Assembly: GCA_017446095.1 (NCBI GenBank)
Contig: JAFSRN010000002.1
Location: forward strand, 1 to 64,000
Reading direction: 5' to 3'
DNA: 64,000 nucleotides
DNA from: Eubacterium sp.
Lineage (GTDB): Bacteria; Bacillota; Clostridia; Oscillospirales; Acutalibacteraceae
Under the pieces are notes generated by a model. That model had not been told where the DNA came from, did no database searches, and saw nothing but the letters and a program-made list of their open reading frames with translations. Of this stretch, positions 26,507 through 34,577 are shown piece after piece. Made by a program: the position numbers and the translations under genes. Positions within the stretch are counted from its first letter, which is position 1. Each line of letters starts with the position of its first letter.

Positions 26507-26872
26507 TCAGTCTATCCGTTCGGGAATATTAGCCACAACAACAAGGCGCTTGGTGATTTTGAAGTTGTTGTAGGTGTTTTCGTCCGCAACAAGCGCAATC
26601 GTTTCGTCTGCGCCGTCCTCTTCATCGTCGTCCTCCTGCACGGGTACGGCAGGTGCTGCGGGCATATTGGGTGAGTTTTTGTTCACCTTCGGTTTTTTAG
26701 CCTTGCCGCTTTCCACAGGCAGGCCCTTGAGTTCCCTGTACGCTTTTCTTATATCAAGCTTTTTGTAAAGAAACATAGTCAGCGCGGCGCATAAAAACAT
26801 GGCAGCCAGGGAAACAATCATAAGTATGTTAAACAAATTCGGCATACTTATTGCTAACAAAATATAACTCAT
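26507..26872 (-). CDS. Single-pass membrane protein with ETIALV phospho-motif
   Basis: 121 residues. One N-terminal membrane helix (about 12-35), basic stretch, Pro/Lys linker, acidic run (80-90) and then ADETIALVADE (Thr91), which matches the threonine motif repeated in the scaffold at 29512-31437 and in the FHA protein at 13417. It directly follows the transmembrane kinase gene (22-base gap). I infer a membrane-tethered kinase substrate that could recruit FHA proteins. Confidence 0.65.
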   Translation of the reverse strand: MSYILLAISMPNLFNILMIVSLAAMFLCAALTMFLYKKLDIRKAYRELKGLPVESGKAKKPKVNKNSPNMPAAPAVPVQEDDDEEDGADETIALVADENTYNNFKITKRLVVVANIPERID

Positions 26873-26894
26873 TGTTGCGTCCTTTCTTTACTGC

Positions 26895-28691
26895 TTACTG
26901 GTCGGCACCGTACTGCTTTTTATCATAGTGCAGGGTGATTGTATTCTTTGTGGATTTTGCCTGTTCGGGAACTAACTCGATTAATCTTTCAAGCAAGCTG
27001 CCCGTTCCTACAAGCTCTTCCTTGGTAACGCCGCTCGTTTTCATATCCCTGTAATTCTTGTCAAGGTAACTTACGGCAGAGCCGTAAACATACATCTTGC
27101 TGGAATCCGACAAGTTGGATTCTACAACAGCGTCAACCACTTTTTTGTAGGTGTTAAGGATATCAAGATACTTTTCTCTGTTAACGCCCTGACCTGCGTC
27201 GAGCTGCTGCGCGTTGGCAAATTCGAGCATAACGTCTACCATATCGGTTTTCCAGGTTGTTGATACATCGAAATTCTGCGCAGAGCCAAGCTGTTCGTGG
27301 AACGAACCGTCTGTGTAGCACTCATCAAGATACTTTTCATTAACATCAACGCCGCTGCCCATATGTTCTTTTGTATTTTTAAGGATTTTAAGCGCGTAAC
27401 CTGATGAAGTCGGCACATCCTCGTTAAACAGAAGATAATATGCATTTGCCTCGCACACGCAAAGCAGAGCCTTAAGCTCATCGGGATTATACTTATCTAA
27501 CTCATCGGAAATTTTTTCGCACTCTTTGCCGAATTCGTCAAATATTCTAACTAAATCGTTGTTATTATCTATTGAGCCGATCAAATCCTTATTGCTCAGA
27601 ATATCAAGCATTGAAAGCGAATAATTTGCCGCAAGCACGCCGCTGTGCATATTCTTTGAGGCATTTGTATAGCGTTCATGGATTTCGTCGCATTTGTCTA
27701 TAACATTTGTTGTGTTAACCTCGTTAGACTTGGTCTGCACGTCAACAGCCGCGGAAACTACGTCGTTCTTTTCAGCCGCGGTTTTTGCAAACGCCATGCC
27801 CACGCTTGTGATTGCAAACACAACAACGAGTGCAAGCGAGATGCAGAAGGTTGTGATTTTTTTGCTGAGCTTTTTGCGGTAAGCAGCAGTAAGCTCGTAA
27901 ACGTGGTTGAGGTCGTACATCAGTTCATCGCAGTTCTGGTACCTTTTGTTAGGATCCTCCTGCGTACACTTTTCGATAATATGCTCAAGACCTTCGGTGT
28001 ATTCGGACTGAATACCCACTACGCTTCTGAGCTTTGCAGGGCGCTTGCCGCGCTTTGGCACCTTGCCGGTGAGCAGGTGGTGCATGGTCATACCGATAGC
28101 ATAGATATCGGAACGCGGGTCAAACGGAACGCCTGTGGTCATCTGCTCGGGCGGCATATAGCCGGGCGTGCCCTCGATAGTTCTGCTGATGCTGTTTTCC
28201 GGCGTGATTTTTTGCGCAACGCCGAAGTCGAGCAGCTTGATATTATTGTGCGCACCTGGCTGCAGTACAAGGTTTGAGGGCTTGATGTCGCGGTGAACAA
28301 CGTTGTGACGGTGCAGATAGCCCATAACGTCGCAGAGCTGCTTCATCCAGTCGATAACGTCCTCTTCGTCCTGCCTGCCCTGAATTTTAAGCTTAACGCC
28401 CAGATCCTCGCCCTCGATATAGTCCATAACGATGTTGATTGTGGACTCGTCCTCAATGAGGTCGGTAATACGCGGAATCGCGTTGTGGTTGAGCGACGAC
28501 ATCAGGTTAATCTCTTCACGCAGTTTGCTGATGTAGACGTTGATATTCGGCTTGGTTGACCTTTTATCCACCTGCTTGATAGCCCAGATTTTAGTTCTCA
28601 TACTGGTATCAAGCGCAAGGTAGACTTTGGACATACCGCCTTTACCTATTTCACTTGTAAGCTCATATCTTCCGTTAATAATCGTAGGCAT
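26895..28691 (-). CDS. Transmembrane Ser/Thr kinase
   Basis: 598 residues: Hanks-type kinase domain (8-270) with GKGGMS, Lys39, HRDIKPSN (133-140), DFG (155-157) and a standard activation loop SRTIEGTPGYMPPEQ; membrane helix (about 279-303); helical ectodomain of about 290 residues without PASTA repeats. It therefore differs from the usual PrkC/PknB wall-sensing kinases. It starts 16 bases after the phosphatase gene. Probable master kinase for the TVAYA-type motifs of this cluster; that assignment is inferred from context. Confidence 0.95.
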   Translation of the reverse strand: MPTIINGRYELTSEIGKGGMSKVYLALDTSMRTKIWAIKQVDKRSTKPNINVYISKLREEINLMSSLNHNAIPRITDLIEDESTINIVMDYIEGEDLGVKLKIQGRQDEEDVIDWMKQLCDVMGYLHRHNVVHRDIKPSNLVLQPGAHNNIKLLDFGVAQKITPENSISRTIEGTPGYMPPEQMTTGVPFDPRSDIYAIGMTMHHLLTGKVPKRGKRPAKLRSVVGIQSEYTEGLEHIIEKCTQEDPNKRYQNCDELMYDLNHVYELTAAYRKKLSKKITTFCISLALVVVFAITSVGMAFAKTAAEKNDVVSAAVDVQTKSNEVNTTNVIDKCDEIHERYTNASKNMHSGVLAANYSLSMLDILSNKDLIGSIDNNNDLVRIFDEFGKECEKISDELDKYNPDELKALLCVCEANAYYLLFNEDVPTSSGYALKILKNTKEHMGSGVDVNEKYLDECYTDGSFHEQLGSAQNFDVSTTWKTDMVDVMLEFANAQQLDAGQGVNREKYLDILNTYKKVVDAVVESNLSDSSKMYVYGSAVSYLDKNYRDMKTSGVTKEELVGTGSLLERLIELVPEQAKSTKNTITLHYDKKQYGADQ

Positions 28692-28706
28692 AAAATACAG
28701 TCCCCG

Positions 28707-29474
28707 TTACATTATCTTGATAAGAATGGTTGTGATGTTATCCGTTTCGCCGCGCTCTTTGTTGAGTTCGGTAAGGTCGAGCAGCGCAATGCGCATAGTG
28801 GATTCGTCAAACAGGATTTTCGGCTGCATAACGCCGAGCATCTCTTTTTCGCTGACCTTGTGCCTGAAGCCGTCGGAACAGAGGAGGAAGCCCATATCGC
28901 TTTCCGTAACAATTCTGAAAAAGTCGGGCTTAACCGCCGCGCTTGTGCCGATGCACTGCGTGAGCGTGCTGCTGCGCGGATCGTTTTCCGCCTGCTCTCT
29001 TGTAATCTTATTCTCGCTTACCTCTTTTTCCACAACGGTGTGGTCCCTGGTAAGCTGCTTAAACTCCGAACGTATGGAATAGCATCTTGAGTCGCCGACA
29101 TTGCAGATGATAGCCTTGCCGTCAATCATAAGCATTGCAACAACAGTCGTGCCGAGCTGGATGCCGTGCTCAACGCCGTACTTGAAGATTTTATCGTTCT
29201 TCTCTTTTATAAGGGTATTCCAGCTCTGCCCTACCCCCACAAGGTCAAAATTATTCTGAATAAGCACGGGAAGGCGGTTATCAAACCATTCGGAAAAGCC
29301 TTCAATAACAGTTTTGCTGGCAAGCTCGCCCTTTGACAGTCCGCCAAGACCGTCGCACAAAACCGCCATAAGCACCTCGCCGATTTCCGTTTCCGCAATT
29401 TTGAGGCAGAAGGCGTCCTGATTAACTTTTTTTCTTATTCCCACATCAGTGTTGGCTGCTGTTAAATAATGCAT
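28707..29474 (-). CDS. PP2C-family Ser/Thr phosphatase, partner of the membrane kinase
   Basis: 255 residues, a minimal PP2C (PPM) domain with VNQDAF, CDGLGGLSKGE, VGDSRCY, LTRDHTV, CSDGFR and ETDNITTI, all metal-binding motifs intact. AAGGAG upstream. The pairing phosphatase-then-membrane kinase is the standard Firmicutes PrpC/PrkC order and here repeats the kinase/phosphatase pair 13 kb downstream. Confidence 0.95.
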   Translation of the reverse strand: MHYLTAANTDVGIRKKVNQDAFCLKIAETEIGEVLMAVLCDGLGGLSKGELASKTVIEGFSEWFDNRLPVLIQNNFDLVGVGQSWNTLIKEKNDKIFKYGVEHGIQLGTTVVAMLMIDGKAIICNVGDSRCYSIRSEFKQLTRDHTVVEKEVSENKITREQAENDPRSSTLTQCIGTSAAVKPDFFRIVTESDMGFLLCSDGFRHKVSEKEMLGVMQPKILFDESTMRIALLDLTELNKERGETDNITTILIKIM

Positions 29475-29511
29475 TTACTACTCCTTATCGCAAGCCGCGG
29501 TGCGTGCCTGC

Positions 29512-31437
29512 TTATTCAATATCGAATAAAAATTCTTCGTTGGAAATATAGACTCTTGAACCCCTGAACATTCTTGCAGGCGCGTTTGGCGTAAGCTGAA
29601 CGCCGTCTACAAACGTGTGGTTAGAGGAATTGAGGTCTGTGATATAACAGTCGTTTTTGCTGCGGATTGTAACGCTCGCGTGGCGCCTGCTTACAGTCGG
29701 GTTGCCGGTTACGCAGAAGTCGCACTTTGCAGCGTCCTTGCCGATGATGAAGTTCGGCTTGGTGATATATACCGCCTCGTTGGTTTTGATTCTGATAAGC
29801 TTTGCAACAAACCTCTCGTTCTTCGAGAAGGTGGACGGTGTTTCCGTGTACATATTGTCGGGCGTGAGCGCAACGGTTTCCGGGTACTCGTCGTCCGCTT
29901 CGTCGGTGAAGGATACGGTTTCGGGGTATTCTTCCTCCGCTTCCTCTGTGAACGAAACAGTCTCGGGATACTCCTCCTCAGTCGGCATCGGCTGCGGCTG
30001 ATACATCGGCTGCGGCTGGAACTGCGGCTCGGGCTGCACGTACTGCGGCTGCGGCTGAACCGGCGGTTCAGGCTCTGCATAGGCAATAGTTTCCGGAAAT
30101 TCCATCGGTTCGGGTTCCGGGTCTGCATAAGCCACGGTTTCCGGCAGAGGCTCGGGCTCTGCATACGCTATGGTTTCGGGGAATTCCATCGGCTCGGGTT
30201 CGTCCGCATAAGCGATTGTCTTTTGAAATTCTTCCGGCTCCGCGTACGCCACGGTTTTTGCAAACTCCTCGGGTTCTTCGTACGCCACGGTTTTTGCAAA
30301 TTCTTCCGGCTCTGCGTATGCTACGGTTTTATCAAACTCTTCGCGCTGCGTCTGCACAGGCGGCTCGGCAGGTGCTGCCGGCTCTGCAACAGGTTCCGCT
30401 GCAGGCGGCATAATCGGCTCTGCAACCTGTTCTGCCTGCGGCTCTTCAGGCGCGTAGGCAATAGTTGCCGGGAACTCGTCCTCGTCCTGCTCGTCGGTAT
30501 ACGCAACGGTTTTTTCAAATTCTTCCTGCTCTGCGTACGCTACAGTTTTTTCAAATTCTTCCTGCTCTGCGTACGCTACAGTCTTTTCAAATTCCTCTGG
30601 TTCTGCGTATGCTACAGTTTTTTCAAATTCCTCGGGTTCTGCGTACGCAACAGTTTTCTCAAACTCTTCAGGCTGTGCCTGCGGCACTTCTGGTGCGTAT
30701 GCTAAAGTTTCGGGAAATTCCTCCTGCTCAGGTGCATATGCCAAAGTTTCGGGAAATTCCTCCTGCTCGGGTGCGTATGCCAATGTTTCAGGGAATTCCT
30801 CCTGCACAGGTGCGTATGCCAATGTTTCAGGAAATTCCTCCTGCACCGGCTGTGCAGGCTGCGCGTACTGCGGCTGCTGCGCCGGCTGCGCATAAACCTG
30901 TACAGGCTGTGCATTTTCTAAATTCGTAAGGTATTCGTTGATGCTTTTACTTTCAGGCATCTGTGCAAGGAATGCGAGAAGCCTTTGCGTTTTGTCAACA
31001 TCATCCATCATCTTTGAGTTGGTTACGATGTAGCTGTAAAAGGACGCGATGCTGACCGTTTTCTGATTTGCAAACGGCACATACAGAATCTCAACGCCGT
31101 GCTTAACTCTGTCCACCATAATGTAGTCCGTATTGAGCAGCAGGTGCGCAGGAGTAAGACCGCACATCTCAATTTTCATAACAGCGTTGTTGATTGATTT
31201 TAAGTAAGCCACAAGCTCGGCAAACTTGATGCCGTCCGCAATATCGCTTTGCAGCGACGTGCGGTTAAGCGTTACATACAAAGCGGCTTTTGACTTGCGC
31301 TGATACGGCAGCACAACCGACGGAATATTGTTAGTCTGCAAAAACTGAAGCTCGCCGTCAACAAGGCTTTCACCCTTTTCGAGCTTGACAGTAATCCTCA
31401 TTCCGTTGTTTGCAGCGTTCAATTTAAATTTAGCCAC
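29512..31437 (-). CDS. Repeat scaffold with about 20 ExTVAYA motifs and C-terminal FHA domain
   Basis: 641 residues, GTG start preceded by GGGAGG. Residues 1-150 resemble the DUF6382-type domain found before FHA domains. A Gln/Pro region follows, then about 20 copies of EEF(P/E/D)(E/K)T(V/L/I)AYA and the related EYPETVSF (about 190-535), each with one Thr after acidic residues and followed by a hydrophobic residue. Residues 547-641 are an FHA domain (IGKDAAKC, VSRRHAS, NSSNHTFVDG). First gene after a strong promoter. The threonines look like multivalent kinase sites that FHA proteins of the cluster could bind; that is inference. Confidence 0.85.
   Translation of the reverse strand: MAKFKLNAANNGMRITVKLEKGESLVDGELQFLQTNNIPSVVLPYQRKSKAALYVTLNRTSLQSDIADGIKFAELVAYLKSINNAVMKIEMCGLTPAHLLLNTDYIMVDRVKHGVEILYVPFANQKTVSIASFYSYIVTNSKMMDDVDKTQRLLAFLAQMPESKSINEYLTNLENAQPVQVYAQPAQQPQYAQPAQPVQEEFPETLAYAPVQEEFPETLAYAPEQEEFPETLAYAPEQEEFPETLAYAPEVPQAQPEEFEKTVAYAEPEEFEKTVAYAEPEEFEKTVAYAEQEEFEKTVAYAEQEEFEKTVAYTDEQDEDEFPATIAYAPEEPQAEQVAEPIMPPAAEPVAEPAAPAEPPVQTQREEFDKTVAYAEPEEFAKTVAYEEPEEFAKTVAYAEPEEFQKTIAYADEPEPMEFPETIAYAEPEPLPETVAYADPEPEPMEFPETIAYAEPEPPVQPQPQYVQPEPQFQPQPMYQPQPMPTEEEYPETVSFTEEAEEEYPETVSFTDEADDEYPETVALTPDNMYTETPSTFSKNERFVAKLIRIKTNEAVYITKPNFIIGKDAAKCDFCVTGNPTVSRRHASVTIRSKNDCYITDLNSSNHTFVDGVQLTPNAPARMFRGSRVYISNEEFLFDIE
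30067..30860. repeat. Tandem coding repeats of the scaffold gene
   Basis: Units of roughly 36-42 bases encode the TVAYA motifs; neighbouring copies are nearly identical while distant ones differ, as expected from repeated unit duplication. Unit lengths are multiples of three. Confidence 0.75.
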
Positions 31438-31465
31438 GGTAACGCCTCCCTGAATTCACATTAAT

Positions 31466-31500
31466 AACTATATATAGACATAATTATAACTATATATACT
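31466..31500 (-). promoter_or_regulatory. Direct repeat in the leader of the scaffold operon
   Basis: TATATATAGTTAT-like sequences occur twice with a 22-base period between the transcription start and the GTG start of the scaffold gene. The spacing is like LytTR operator pairs, but the sequence fits the consensus poorly. Confidence 0.3.
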
Positions 31501-31511
31501 AAATCTTTAGA

Positions 31512-31540
31512 ATTATAGCATATTATAATTATACTGTAAA
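31512..31540 (-). promoter_or_regulatory. Sigma-A promoter of the signalling cluster
   Basis: TTTACA (31535-31540), 17-base spacer, perfect TATAAT (31512-31517). Transcription would start near 31505 and give a leader of about 68 bases before the scaffold gene. Confidence 0.75.
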
Positions 31541-31630
31541 CCAAAAACCATACAATGTAACTGAATTGTAATTTTTGGTTGTTTTACACATTCCCGATTG
31601 TGTAACAATTTTCCTGCCGAAAAAATGCGT

Positions 31631-31657
31631 AAAAAAAGGACGGGTTAAAACCCGTCC
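31631..31657 (-). terminator. Terminator of the GtrA-like gene
   Basis: Perfect 9-bp GC-rich stem GGACGGGTT/AACCCGTCC followed on the minus strand by seven T, 18 bases after the stop codon. It insulates the signalling cluster from the gene upstream. Confidence 0.9.
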
Positions 31658-31674
31658 ATACTGTGAAATTAAAA

Positions 31675-32364
31675 TTATTCTGTTTCTGCAGCTTCTGCTT
31701 CTTCGCCGTCCTCGGTCTTTTTCTCTTTGAGGAGAACAAATTTTTCCATCGGGAAGAGTACAACCATCTGTACAAATCCTGCAGCCAGACCTGCAATCGT
31801 TCTTGCAAGAGGCTGAACCCAAGCCCACGGGATTTTAGCGATGATACCAACAAGCCAGCCCTGGAACCATGTTGAGAACAGGATAAGCGCAATCATAAGT
31901 ACAATGTAAATTGCAAAGTTGTACCAAGGTGCGTCTGACTTAAAGGTTGTTTTTTTGTTCTGATAGAAGCCGTAGATGTTTGCAATAAGGTTTGAAAGGA
32001 AGAAAGGAAGAAGGAATCCCCAGGTTACTACACCGCCAACAACAACGCCGTTTTCAATAACGCCGCCGAGGTTGCCTGTAGCTGTGTCAACAACATACTT
32101 ACCAACCTGCTTGATGCCCTCTGCTTTAGTCGGGTCAAACACAACGTTAGGGTCAAAAATGCCTTGAAGGAAGGTCGGAAGCGGTGTTGTTACTTTATCA
32201 AAGATAAACGGAAGCACGTTAGCAAGAACGAGCTGAATAATGGTTACAAGTCCGCTTACAACCATAAATTTGATAAGCTGCCAAAGGGTTTTTATACCCG
32301 AGCCTTTTTCCTCTGCAGCGTTGTCAAGACCGCCCAGAGAAATCTTTTTCTTTTCATCTGCCAT
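31675..32364 (-). CDS. GtrA-like polytopic membrane protein
   Basis: 229 residues with four predicted membrane segments (about 25-48, 105-128, 148-168, 180-205) and the FLLSNLIANIYGFYQNKKTTF stretch (positions near 118-138) typical of GtrA-like proteins, which usually aid transfer of lipid-linked sugars. A roughly 50-residue insertion between helices one and two and an acidic C-terminus are unusual for the family. Own promoter and terminator; monocistronic. Confidence 0.7.
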   Translation of the reverse strand: MADEKKKISLGGLDNAAEEKGSGIKTLWQLIKFMVVSGLVTIIQLVLANVLPFIFDKVTTPLPTFLQGIFDPNVVFDPTKAEGIKQVGKYVVDTATGNLGGVIENGVVVGGVVTWGFLLPFFLSNLIANIYGFYQNKKTTFKSDAPWYNFAIYIVLMIALILFSTWFQGWLVGIIAKIPWAWVQPLARTIAGLAAGFVQMVVLFPMEKFVLLKEKKTEDGEEAEAAETE

Positions 32365-32406
32365 AATTTCTACTCCTTAATTATGAATTTTGTTTTTAAC
32401 ATATCC

Positions 32407-32435
32407 ATTATATCAAGTTTGTCGATACAATGCAA
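32407..32435 (-). promoter_or_regulatory. Promoter of the GtrA-like gene
   Basis: TTGCAT (32430-32435), 17-base spacer, perfect TATAAT (32407-32412), 43 bases before the start codon. Confidence 0.6.
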
Positions 32436-32463
32436 TAACTTTTTTCACACAATCGAAAAATAA

Positions 32464-32487
32464 AGCCCCTCTATGCAAGAGAGGCTA
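32464..32487 (-). terminator. Terminator after the phosphoesterase gene
   Basis: AGCCTCTCT/AGAGGGGCT stem with one wobble, followed on the minus strand by TTATTTTT. It lies 165 bases past the stop codon, beyond a stretch of short repeats. Confidence 0.6.
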
Positions 32488-32491
32488 TTAT

Positions 32492-32652
32492 TAAGTGTTG
32501 AGTGTTGAGTGTTAAGTGTTACGCTTAATGACGGGCGTTGCCCGTACCCAATTATAATAGGTGCGGACGAAGTCCGCCCGAAAGCTTAAAGCTTAAAACT
32601 TAAAACATACAATTATCATCAATTCCTAATTCCGAACTCCGAATTCCGAATT
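32492..32652. repeat. Composite intergenic repeat: short tandem units around a palindrome
   Basis: AGTGTTG/AGTGTTA units (32492-32520), a degenerate GC palindrome (GGGCGTTGCCC and GCGGACGAAGTCCGC, 32533-32580), AAGCTTAA units (32583-32605) and AATTCCG units (32621-32652). No gene is seen in 32365-32650. The last unit overlaps the stop codon of the phosphoesterase. Confidence 0.6.
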
Positions 32653-34330
32653 AAACAAACAATAATCCTATCAATCCCTTGCCTGCTGCAAGTCCAACAA
32701 GCGCGATTATGCCCTTAACGATAAGCACGATAAGGCAAACGATAATCGCAAGGATAAGCAGCACCGCAAGGATGAGCAGGCAGAGCACGCCAATGCCCTT
32801 TTTGCTCGGTTTAACGGGGTCAACAAATTCCTTTTCCTCAAACATTTCGGGCGGTGCCGGATTGTCGTCGTCAAACACGGGATACAGCGGCAGAGTAGCC
32901 TCCGCGTCGCAGTAGCCGGAATTCCACAAAAGCGGCTCTACAAGCGACCTTACGCTTGTTGCACCCTTGAGGAATTTGCCGATTTTGAGGTGGATAACAT
33001 TGAGGAACGAATCAATAACGTTAAGCAGACCGCAGGTGAGCTTGTACTCCCTCGTTTCAGGTCCGTAGGGCGAGTCGCCGCAGTAGAGATTCTGCACGAG
33101 CTCGAGGATAAAATCAACAACCTTGTTGTCCGCAATATCGGCGATATCCTCTTTTTTAAGTCCGCTTTCCTTCTTGCAGAGCTTCCACACTTTTTTGAAG
33201 GTGAGCTTGTTGAGGAACTTGCCAAGCGGATGGAGCACGGGCTTGAGTTTTTTAGCCTTTTCGGGGCTGATTGAGAAGGACGGAGCCATCTCGCAGAAGC
33301 GGTCATAATCATTGGCAAGCGCCTCAATAACGCCGCCGATCATACCGAAGAAGAAGCCCTTCATATACTCGTCAAACGGCTTGCCGCCGGTGTCAAGACC
33401 CGGCACGTCCTTGATAAGAATAGTTTCAACGTCAACCTTGGCGTTTTTCGGGTCAATTGTAACGTTGCGCATTGCAGGCGGGCAGCCAATCATAGCGCCG
33501 CACGCGATGTCGTAAAAACGGTTGCCCTTTGGGGTGGTTATGTAACCGATGTCGTGAACGTGGGTGTGACCTGAGAGCATAACCTGCAGACCGTTATCTG
33601 CAAAAATTTCACGCGTTACTTCGTGGTGCTTCTGCATATCGCCGCTGCCGATAATTGAGTAGAACGGCGAGGGCGAAACCATCGGGTGGTGCGTCATTGC
33701 GATAACGAACTGGTCATTGTCGTGAGCGTCCTTAAGCTGCTCCATAATCCACTTCATGCAGTCCTCGGAATAGCCTGAACCGCCGTCCGGGTCGGGGCGC
33801 TGATTGTAGTCGTCGTTAAGCGCAAAAAGCCTGTAACCGGGCGCTAACTGCACAACGTAGCACATCTGATCCTCGTGCACCGCAATAGCCTCCGACGGGC
33901 CGAAATCGTAGTACATTTTCCACAGGTCGTGCCTGTCCTCAACAGCGGGAACTTCAATAACATTGTCGCCGTCATAACCCGGCGCAACGCCTCCGCCGCG
34001 GTAGTCGTGAGTAGCGGTGATAACGTAAACCCTCTTGCCCCTCTTTTTGAGGTCGTAGAGCATTTCAATAAACTCTTTGTGCGACTCAATTTCGCCGTCG
34101 CGCGTGGTGTCGCCCGACAGGACAATGATATCGGTTGACGTATCCTCGCACAGCATATCAAAGCCTGCCTTGATAACAAGGTCGCTGTCCTTGATAACCT
34201 TCTGGCTCTTGGACTCGGCGTTCTCATACGCCTTGCCCTCTGTACCCGTCTTGCGTGAGTAGTAATGCAAGTCGGTGATAAACTGAATTTTCAGCGGCTC
34301 ATTGTTGCAGCCGTAGATTTTATTTGCCAT
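32651..34330 (-). CDS. Calcineurin-like metallophosphoesterase with C-terminal membrane anchor
   Basis: 559 residues from the ATG at 34330 (AAGGAG 7 bases upstream; a Met six codons earlier lacks a site). Metal-binding motifs of the calcineurin-like fold are complete: TDLHYY, SGDTTRDG, a THDYRG variant of GNHE, AMTHHP and SGHTHVHD. A roughly 200-residue helical region and acidic linker follow, then one or two membrane segments near the C-terminus (about 505-559). No signal peptide, so the enzyme domain should be cytosolic at the membrane. Substrate unknown. Confidence 0.88.
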   Translation of the reverse strand: MANKIYGCNNEPLKIQFITDLHYYSRKTGTEGKAYENAESKSQKVIKDSDLVIKAGFDMLCEDTSTDIIVLSGDTTRDGEIESHKEFIEMLYDLKKRGKRVYVITATHDYRGGGVAPGYDGDNVIEVPAVEDRHDLWKMYYDFGPSEAIAVHEDQMCYVVQLAPGYRLFALNDDYNQRPDPDGGSGYSEDCMKWIMEQLKDAHDNDQFVIAMTHHPMVSPSPFYSIIGSGDMQKHHEVTREIFADNGLQVMLSGHTHVHDIGYITTPKGNRFYDIACGAMIGCPPAMRNVTIDPKNAKVDVETILIKDVPGLDTGGKPFDEYMKGFFFGMIGGVIEALANDYDRFCEMAPSFSISPEKAKKLKPVLHPLGKFLNKLTFKKVWKLCKKESGLKKEDIADIADNKVVDFILELVQNLYCGDSPYGPETREYKLTCGLLNVIDSFLNVIHLKIGKFLKGATSVRSLVEPLLWNSGYCDAEATLPLYPVFDDDNPAPPEMFEEKEFVDPVKPSKKGIGVLCLLILAVLLILAIIVCLIVLIVKGIIALVGLAAGKGLIGLLFV

Positions 34331-34393
34331 AAATTTTCTCCTTTTCAAGAATTATGAGTTAATGGTGAGCTCCGCTCACACTCATTGTATTAT

Positions 34394-34463
34394 GGAATGT
34401 CGAGATCGCCATTCCCTACAAGTTGTTCGCCACCGTAGGGAGCGGCCCCTTGGAGCGGGCGCC
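34394..34463. repeat. GTAGGG-type palindromes, copies 2 and 3, head to head
   Basis: An inverted copy at 34394-34419 ending CCCTAC and a direct copy starting GTAGGGAGCGGCC at 34435. Followed by other GC-rich inverted repeats (CCGCAAGCGG, CCCCTAGTAGGGG) and ATTCATCATTCATAATTC units at 34552-34577. No gene is seen in 34331-34577. Confidence 0.6.
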
Positions 34464-34577
34464 AGACCCTTTTGTCCGCAAGCGGACATTTCCCCTAGTA
34501 GGGGAATAACCCGGACGCTCCGCATTATTGTCCGAGCACAGCTAGTACCCCCAATTCATCATTCATAATTCATCATT

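Noticed and set aside
29617-30705. A 362-codon plus-strand frame opposite the scaffold repeats
   Set aside because: It arises from the repetitive GAA/GCG codons of the scaffold; the FHA domain and repeats on the minus strand clearly define the real gene.
245-31437. A type VII secretion locus
   Set aside because: No WXG100 proteins, EssC/FtsK-type ATPase or EssB were found; FHA domains alone do not indicate it.
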